From Falsiroseomonas stagni DSM 19981 (GTDB lineage Bacteria > Pseudomonadota > Alphaproteobacteria > Acetobacterales > Acetobacteraceae), in the NCBI RefSeq assembly GCF_900114315.1, contig NZ_FOSQ01000001.1, positions 1,135,468 through 1,199,467 on the forward strand: a stretch of DNA of 64,000 nucleotides, read 5' to 3'. Within the stretch, counting starts at the first letter, position 1. Each line of letters opens with the position of its first letter. The translations under genes and the position numbers were made by a program. Of this stretch, positions 59,624 through 64,000 are shown in pieces. The notes under the pieces are model-generated. The model ran no database searches. It saw only the letters and a list, made by a program, of their open reading frames with translations, and had not been told where the DNA came from.

Positions 59624-60664
59624 GTGCCCCATCGTCCCGTATCCCCGCCGGATCGACCCGCCCCTGCCGGCCGCGCCGCCCCGCGGCCATCCTGCCATCC
59701 CGGGCGCCGCACCCTGCTGGCCGCCTTCGCCGCCGCCGCCGCCCTGCCGGCGCGCGCGCAGGATTTCGCACCGGGCCGCCCCGTCACCCTCGTCGTGCCC
59801 AGCGCCCCCGGCGGCACCACGGATTTCGCCGCGCGCCTGCTGGCGGAACCGCTCAGCCAGCAGCTCGGCGTGCCGGTCCTCGTCGACAACCGCGCCGGGG
59901 CGAATGGCGTGATCGGCGCGCAGGCCGTGATGCGCGCCAGGCCGGACGGCCACACGCTGCTGGTGCAGTATTCCGGCTTCCATGTCGGCGCCCCGGCGGT
60001 GGTCCGCAACCTCGGCTGGAACCCCCGCACCGACGTGGTGCCCATCGGTCTGCTGATGGACGTCCCGCAGGTGCTGCTGCTGCATCCCTCGGTCCCCGCC
60101 CGGACGCTGGCGGAGCTTGTGGCCTACGCCAAGGCGAATCCGGGCAAGCTGAACTACGCCTCCTCCGGCAATGGTTCGGTGCAGCATCTCGGCACCGAAC
60201 AGTTGAAGCGCCTGACCGGCATCCAGCTTGAACACGTGCCCTATCGCGGCGCCGGCCCGGCGATGCAGGACCTGCTGGCGGGCCGCGTGGAGATCTTCCT
60301 GACCACGCCGCCGCCGGCGCTGCCCTTCATCCAGAACGGCCAGCTGCGGGCCCTGTTCCTGTCGGCGCAGGAACGTCACCCCGTGCTGCCCGGCGTGCCC
60401 ACCGCCGCCGAGGCCGGGCTGCCCGGGCTGAGCGCGGAGGCCTGGTTCGGCCTCTTCGCGCCGGCCCGCATGGCGGAGCCGCTGGTCGCCCGCCTCGCCG
60501 CGGCGGTGGATGCGATCATCGCGTCGCCGGACTACCGCGGCCGGGCCGAGGCGCAGGGCGCGGCGATGCGGCGCATGACCCCGGCCGAGTTGCAGGCGCG
60601 GGTCGAGCGCGAGCTGGTGGAATGGGCCGAGGTCGTACGCGCCATGAACATCCCGCAGGAATGA
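59624..60664 (+). CDS. Bug/TctC-family periplasmic solute-binding protein
   Basis: A 346-residue Bug-family binding protein with an unusually long N-terminal head of about 28 residues before the signal peptide core (RRTLLAAFAAAAALPARAQD). Mature motifs: GRPVTLVVPSAPGGTTDF, VLVDNRAGANGVIGAQAVM, ARPDGHTLL, VPYRGAGPAMQDLLAG and TAAEAGLPGLSA. The start is GTG 59624 after a GGAG site; a later internal start may be the true one. Its stop overlaps the VOC gene (ATGA), so it is coupled to catabolic enzymes and likely binds their substrate. Confidence 0.92.
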   Translation: MPHRPVSPPDRPAPAGRAAPRPSCHPGRRTLLAAFAAAAALPARAQDFAPGRPVTLVVPSAPGGTTDFAARLLAEPLSQQLGVPVLVDNRAGANGVIGAQAVMRARPDGHTLLVQYSGFHVGAPAVVRNLGWNPRTDVVPIGLLMDVPQVLLLHPSVPARTLAELVAYAKANPGKLNYASSGNGSVQHLGTEQLKRLTGIQLEHVPYRGAGPAMQDLLAGRVEIFLTTPPPALPFIQNGQLRALFLSAQERHPVLPGVPTAAEAGLPGLSAEAWFGLFAPARMAEPLVARLAAAVDAIIASPDYRGRAEAQGAAMRRMTPAELQARVERELVEWAEVVRAMNIPQE

Positions 60665-61053
60665 CCGCCGCCGTGATCGACCGCCTCGACCATCTCGTCC
60701 TGACCGTCGCGGACGCCGCGCGGACCATCGATTTCTACGTCCGCGGCCTCGGCATGCGGGAGGAGCGCTTCGGCGGCGGAAGGCTGGCGCTGTCCTTCGG
60801 CCGGCAGAAGATCAATGTCCATGTCGCGAAGGAGGCACCGATCCTGCCGCGCGCCGCGCAGCCCGCGCCCGGCAGCGCCGATCTCTGCCTGATCGCCGCG
60901 ATCCCGCTGCCGGAGGTCGAGGCGCATCTGAAGCGGGAGGGTTTCGCCATCGAACTCGGCCCCGTGCCGCGCACCGGCGCGACGGGGCCGATCACCTCCC
61001 TCTACCTCCGCGATCCCGACGGCAATCTGGTGGAGGTCTCGACCTATGGCTGA
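60661..61053 (+). CDS. VOC-superfamily metalloprotein (glyoxalase/dioxygenase type)
   Basis: A 130-residue protein of the vicinal oxygen chelate fold. Metal ligands are suggested by RLDHLVLTVADAART (His), KINVHVAKE (His) and the final DPDGNLVEVST (Glu). The overall pattern matches small glyoxalase- or epimerase-like VOC proteins rather than two-module extradiol dioxygenases. It overlaps the Bug gene by four bases and the CoA-transferase by eight. A CoA-ester epimerase or lyase helper role would fit the neighbours but is not shown. Confidence 0.88.
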   Translation: MTAAVIDRLDHLVLTVADAARTIDFYVRGLGMREERFGGGRLALSFGRQKINVHVAKEAPILPRAAQPAPGSADLCLIAAIPLPEVEAHLKREGFAIELGPVPRTGATGPITSLYLRDPDGNLVEVSTYG

Positions 61054-62269
61054 GGGCACCGGCCCGCTCGCGGGGCTGCGCGTGATCGAGCTTGGCCATT
61101 TCGTCGCGGCGCCCTTCTGCACGCGGCTGCTGGGCGATCTCGGCGCCGATGTCATCAAGGTGGAACCGCCCGGCGCCGGCGATCCCGTGCGGCAATGGGG
61201 CGCGCGGGTGAAGGGCCAATCCGCCTGGTGGTCCGTCCATGCCCGCAACAAGCGCTGCATCACGCTCGACCTGAAGAAGCCGCGGGCGAGGGAGATCGTG
61301 CTCCGCCTGGTCGCGCGATGCGACGTGCTGGTGGAGAATTTCCGCCCCGGCCAGCTCGATCGCCTCGGTCTGTCGGAAGAAGCGCTGCGGGCCGCGCGGC
61401 CGGACCTCGTGATCGCGCGCATCTCCGGCTATGGCCAGGACGGGCCGCAGCGGGACCGCGCGGCCTTCGGCGTGATCGGGGAGGCCGTGGGCGGCCTGCG
61501 CCACCTGACCAACCACCCCCCCGGCACCACGGAGCTGCCGCCGGTGCGCGTCGGCATCAGCATCGGCGACAGCGTCGCCGGCATCTACGCCGCCTTCGGC
61601 ATCATGGCCGCGCTGTGGAAGCGGGACGCGGCCGGGCGCGGCGATGGGCGGGGCAGGGGCCTCGATGTCGCGCTGACGGAATCGATCTTCAGCCTGCTGG
61701 AAGGCGCGCTGCCGGAATACGGCGCGCTCGGCACCGTGCGTCAGCCCACCGGCGGCGGCATCGCGACCGCCGCGCCCACCAACGCCTACCGGTCCCGCGA
61801 CGGAATCTGGGTGCTGATCGCCGCCAATTCCGATCCGCTGTTCCGCAAGCTCGCCACGCTGATGGGCCAGCCGGAACTGGCGGAGGACCCGCGCTTCCTG
61901 GGCAACCAGGCCCGCGTCGCCAACAGCGCGGCGCTGGACGAGGCGATCGGCGCCTGGGCCGCGCGGCTGGAGGCGGCAGAGCTGGAGCGGCTGCTGGAAG
62001 CCGCCGACGTGCCGGCGACGCGGGCCTACACCATCGCGGATTGCGCGGCGGACCCGCAATTCCGCCACCGCGGCATGGTGCGCCAGGTGGAGGATGCGGC
62101 ACTCGGCCCCATGCTGCATCCCGGCATCGTGCCGCTGCTGCCCGACGATCCCGGCGCGGTGCGCTGGGCCGGCCCGCCCGTCGGCGCCCATACCGGGGAG
62201 GTCCTGGCCGGCCTGCTCGGCCTCTCGGCGGCGGAGATCGCCGCGCTGCACCAGGAAGGGATCTGCTGA
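61046..62269 (+). CDS. CaiB/BaiF (class III) CoA-transferase
   Basis: A 407-residue family III CoA-transferase. Family features: PLAGLRVIELGHFVAAPFCT, LGADVIKVEPPGAGDPVRQW, NKRCITLDLKKPRA and VLVENFRPGQLDRLGLS. At the place where the catalytic Asp normally follows an aromatic residue, the sequence is AAFGVIGEAVGG, with Gly142 instead of Asp; the CaiB protein at 16208 keeps its Asp. The changed site suggests an altered mechanism or a distinct subgroup. It overlaps the VOC gene by eight bases and the lyase gene start by one. Confidence 0.9.
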   Translation: MAEGTGPLAGLRVIELGHFVAAPFCTRLLGDLGADVIKVEPPGAGDPVRQWGARVKGQSAWWSVHARNKRCITLDLKKPRAREIVLRLVARCDVLVENFRPGQLDRLGLSEEALRAARPDLVIARISGYGQDGPQRDRAAFGVIGEAVGGLRHLTNHPPGTTELPPVRVGISIGDSVAGIYAAFGIMAALWKRDAAGRGDGRGRGLDVALTESIFSLLEGALPEYGALGTVRQPTGGGIATAAPTNAYRSRDGIWVLIAANSDPLFRKLATLMGQPELAEDPRFLGNQARVANSAALDEAIGAWAARLEAAELERLLEAADVPATRAYTIADCAADPQFRHRGMVRQVEDAALGPMLHPGIVPLLPDDPGAVRWAGPPVGAHTGEVLAGLLGLSAAEIAALHQEGIC

Positions 62270-63183
62270 TGGACGCCGTGGAGATCGTGGAGGTTGCGCC
62301 GCGCGACGGCTTCCAGCCCATCGGGCCGTGGATTCCGACCGCGACCAAGATCGACTTCCTGCGCCGCCTGGCCGCCACGGGCCTGCGGCGGATCGAGATC
62401 GGCTCCTTCGTCAGCCCGACCGCCATCCCGCAGCTGCGCGACGGCGCGGCGCTGGTGGAGGCCGCCGCCGCCATCCCCGGCCTGCGGCCGCAGGTGCTGG
62501 TGCCGACGGCGAAGCGGGCGAGCGAGGCCCTGGCGGCGGGGGCGCGCTTCCTGGTCTATGTCCTCTCGGCGTCGGAATCCCACAACCGCAGCAATGTCCG
62601 CCGGTCGGTCGCCGAATCGGTGGAGGATTACGCGCGCATGCTCGATGCGCTGCCGGCCGATGCGGAACTGCGCCTCAACCTCGCCACCGCCTTCGACTGC
62701 CCCTTCGAGGGCCGGATGCCGGTCGGGCCGGTGCTGGACCTCATCCGCCGCCTTGCCGCGCTGCGGCCGGATATCGAGATCTGCCCCTGCGACACGACGG
62801 GCCGGGCGACGCCGGACCATGTCGCGGCGCTGGTCGCGGCGGCGCGGGCCTGCTGCCCGGAGGTGACGGCCTGGGCCTATCACGCCCACGACACCTACGG
62901 CCTGGGGCTGGCGACGACCTTCGCGGCCTACCAGGCGGGGGTGCGGGTGTTCGACGCGGCCGCGGGCGGGCTGGGCGGCTGCCCCTTCGCCCCGGGCGCG
63001 ACCGGCAATGTCGCGACCGAGGATGTGGCCTGGATGTTCGGGCGCATGGGCATCGCGACCGGCGTGGATGTCACCGCCCTGCTGCCGGTCGCCGCGGATG
63101 CCGCGGCGCTGCCGGGCGCGAGCAGCGGCGGCCGCGCGCGGGTCGCCCTGCTGTCGGCGACGGAACGCTGCGCGGCGGGGTAG
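62269..63183 (+). CDS. hydroxymethylglutaryl-CoA lyase-like enzyme
   Basis: A 304-residue TIM-barrel lyase of the HMG-CoA lyase branch of the DRE-TIM family, which splits 3-hydroxy-3-methylglutaryl-CoA or a similar citramalyl-type CoA ester. Visible: VEVAPRDGFQPIG with the catalytic Arg-Asp, IEIGSFVSPTAIPQL, AYHAHDTYGLGLATT with the HxH metal site, and the cysteine loop GGLGGCPFAPGATGNVATED. It is last in an operon with a CoA-transferase, so activation followed by C-C cleavage is the likely sequence. The start overlaps the previous stop (TGATG). A hairpin follows directly. Confidence 0.92.
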   Translation: MDAVEIVEVAPRDGFQPIGPWIPTATKIDFLRRLAATGLRRIEIGSFVSPTAIPQLRDGAALVEAAAAIPGLRPQVLVPTAKRASEALAAGARFLVYVLSASESHNRSNVRRSVAESVEDYARMLDALPADAELRLNLATAFDCPFEGRMPVGPVLDLIRRLAALRPDIEICPCDTTGRATPDHVAALVAAARACCPEVTAWAYHAHDTYGLGLATTFAAYQAGVRVFDAAAGGLGGCPFAPGATGNVATEDVAWMFGRMGIATGVDVTALLPVAADAAALPGASSGGRARVALLSATERCAAG

Positions 63184-63204
63184 GGGAGGGGCCAGCCCCT
63201 CCCC
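63183..63204 (+). terminator. hairpin terminator candidate after the lyase gene
   Basis: Ten-base perfect stem GGGGAGGGGC / GCCCCTCCCC with a CA loop starts at the last base of the stop codon. There is no T-tract. The remaining gap to 63422 contains no recognised feature. Confidence 0.55.
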
Positions 63205-63422
63205 GGCGGCGCGGGATGCCGCGCCAGGCGGATCGCGGACCACCGGTGGATGGCCCCGATCGCGCGGCGGCGTGGGGCCTGACGGCAGCCCTCCGCTGCC
63301 CGCGTGGCAGCCGGAAGGCCAGGAAGCCGGCTGGCGCCCGGGCCAGGCCTCGCCCCGGGCGCGGCGGCCAGCCGTGCCGCCACGGCGCGCTTCGCCGGTT
63401 GCGGAAGGCGCCATCGGGGGCG

Positions 63423-64000
63423 TCAGGCGGTATCCGGCGCCGGCCGCGATCCGTCCTGGGTCGCCTGCAACGCCTTGGCGACGGCCCGCCGCACCGGTTC
63501 GAGAAAGGGGGCGTCCTCATGCGCGGCCAGATGAGCCGCCAGCTTGGCCAGCGCCGCCTGCGCGGTTGCCCATGCCGCGGGGGAGGGCGCCGCTGCTGCC
63601 GCCTTGTGTGTCTCGGCCAAGGCCTCGATGAGACGAAGTGCTTCCTGCCACGCCGGCGGCATCTCGTCCGCCACCGCCTCTGCGCCGAACTCGGCCAGCA
63701 CGGCAGTGAACTCGCCCTCGCGCCCCGCAGCCTGCAAGGCTTGCGCGCAGTCCCGCAGCAACGCCCGCAAGAGCTGGCCGAAGGCCGCCGGATGGGCTGC
63801 GGCAAGGGGCCGCAGGGCTCGCGCTGCCTCCAGGAAGCACGCCACCGCGCCATCGGCGTCTCCGGCCCCCAGCAGTGCCCGGCCTCGTCCGCCAAGGGCC
63901 GTGATGAGGTTGGGGAGGAAGGCGTCGCGGTTCTTCGCGACAAGCTCCCGATAGAGTTCGACCGCCTCCTTGCTCACCGCCATCGCCTCCTCCCGGCGGC
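63423..64000 (-). CDS. C-terminal part of a tetratricopeptide-repeat protein, 5' end beyond the window
   Basis: A helical, Ala-rich frame that reads on through the window edge on the minus strand. The repeat-like start REEAMAVSKEAVELYRELVA, then NRDAFLPNLITALGGRGRAL, is the TPR pattern in which many such units follow one another (EEAVELYRELA...DAFLPDLA). The Met at 63983 is therefore probably internal, not the start. The last 90 residues lose the repeat and form a plain helical tail. Such TPR proteins mediate protein contacts; the role is unknown. Confidence 0.75.
   Translation of the reverse strand, partial: RREEAMAVSKEAVELYRELVAKNRDAFLPNLITALGGRGRALLGAGDADGAVACFLEAARALRPLAAAHPAAFGQLLRALLRDCAQALQAAGREGEFTAVLAEFGAEAVADEMPPAWQEALRLIEALAETHKAAAAAPSPAAWATAQAALAKLAAHLAAHEDAPFLEPVRRAVAKALQATQDGSRPAPDTA

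Noticed and set aside
61195..62268. Long plus-strand frame leading into the HMG-CoA-lyase-like gene (possible fusion)
   Set aside because: The upstream part is an alternative frame of the CoA-transferase gene; the lyase has its own overlapping ATG at 62269.
1..64000. tRNA, rRNA, prophage, insertion sequences, riboswitches
   Set aside because: No cloverleaf-like segments, transposase or integrase frames, or recognisable riboswitch cores were seen on either strand.

Overview
The window is a chromosomal stretch of a very GC-rich bacterium. The most likely source is a Roseomonas-like member of the Acetobacteraceae (Alphaproteobacteria). This is inferred from many periplasmic Bug/TctC binding proteins, a DUF4167 protein, an aa3-type cytochrome oxidase subunit IV, an alphaproteobacterial purM-purN / DUF2066 / CDP-alcohol transferase / AI-2E neighbourhood, and codon usage. 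No rRNA, tRNA, prophage, insertion sequence or CRISPR array was recognised. All calls come from reading the sequence; no database search was run.

Left part (1-24.3 kb) is accessory catabolism. A minus-strand operon (4989 down to 1954) encodes an M20 carbamoylase, a PyrE-like protein and an AtzD/barbiturase-family ring-opening amidohydrolase, with a convergent amidase beside it. Divergently, the plus strand carries an ornithine cyclodeaminase homologue and a class 1B dihydroorotate dehydrogenase pair (PyrK-like and PyrD). These suggest turnover of a pyrimidine or similar cyclic ureide. From 7988 to 13301 there is a ring-hydroxylating set: Rieske oxygenase, a 158-residue unknown, FAD reductase, Bug protein, Rieske ferredoxin and a PdxA-family dehydrogenase of the kind that includes TphB. 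A LysR gene then precedes a second operon (14645-21248) with GalB-like and LigI-like enzymes of the protocatechuate/gallate 4,5-cleavage route, an HTD2-like hydratase, a CaiB-type CoA-transferase, two Bug proteins and an exported metallo-beta-lactamase-fold hydrolase. A GST and an RraA-family protein follow at 22.9-24.3 kb.

Middle part (24.3-40 kb) is mixed. It holds a chemoreceptor fused to a PilZ domain, a secreted serine protease, a DUF3237 protein divergent from a tannase/feruloyl-esterase homologue, radC, map, a cupin dioxygenase next to a four-domain rhodanese, comF, grxC, a second chemoreceptor gene interrupted by an in-frame amber codon, and a ParDE-type toxin-antitoxin pair.

Right part (40-58.5 kb) is mostly housekeeping: ubiG, lysC, a RodZ-like gene, ispG, hisS, prfA, prmC, purMN, a CDP-alcohol phosphatidyltransferase, an AI-2E family permease, an intracellular PHB depolymerase and a GST. 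A MntA-HepT module sits between ispG and hisS. The last 5 kb return to catabolism: LysR, Bug, VOC protein, CaiB-type CoA-transferase and HMG-CoA-lyase-like enzyme, then the end of a TPR protein that runs off the window.

Two families of intergenic hairpin repeats are scattered through the window. One is a GC-rich mosaic (13.3, 30.1, 48.5 kb). The other is a CCCTCTCC/GGGTGAGGGG element placed just after stop codons (21.25, 34.08, 50.31 kb). Two AT-rich palindromes (28344-28370 and 31449-31477) stand out as probable operators.
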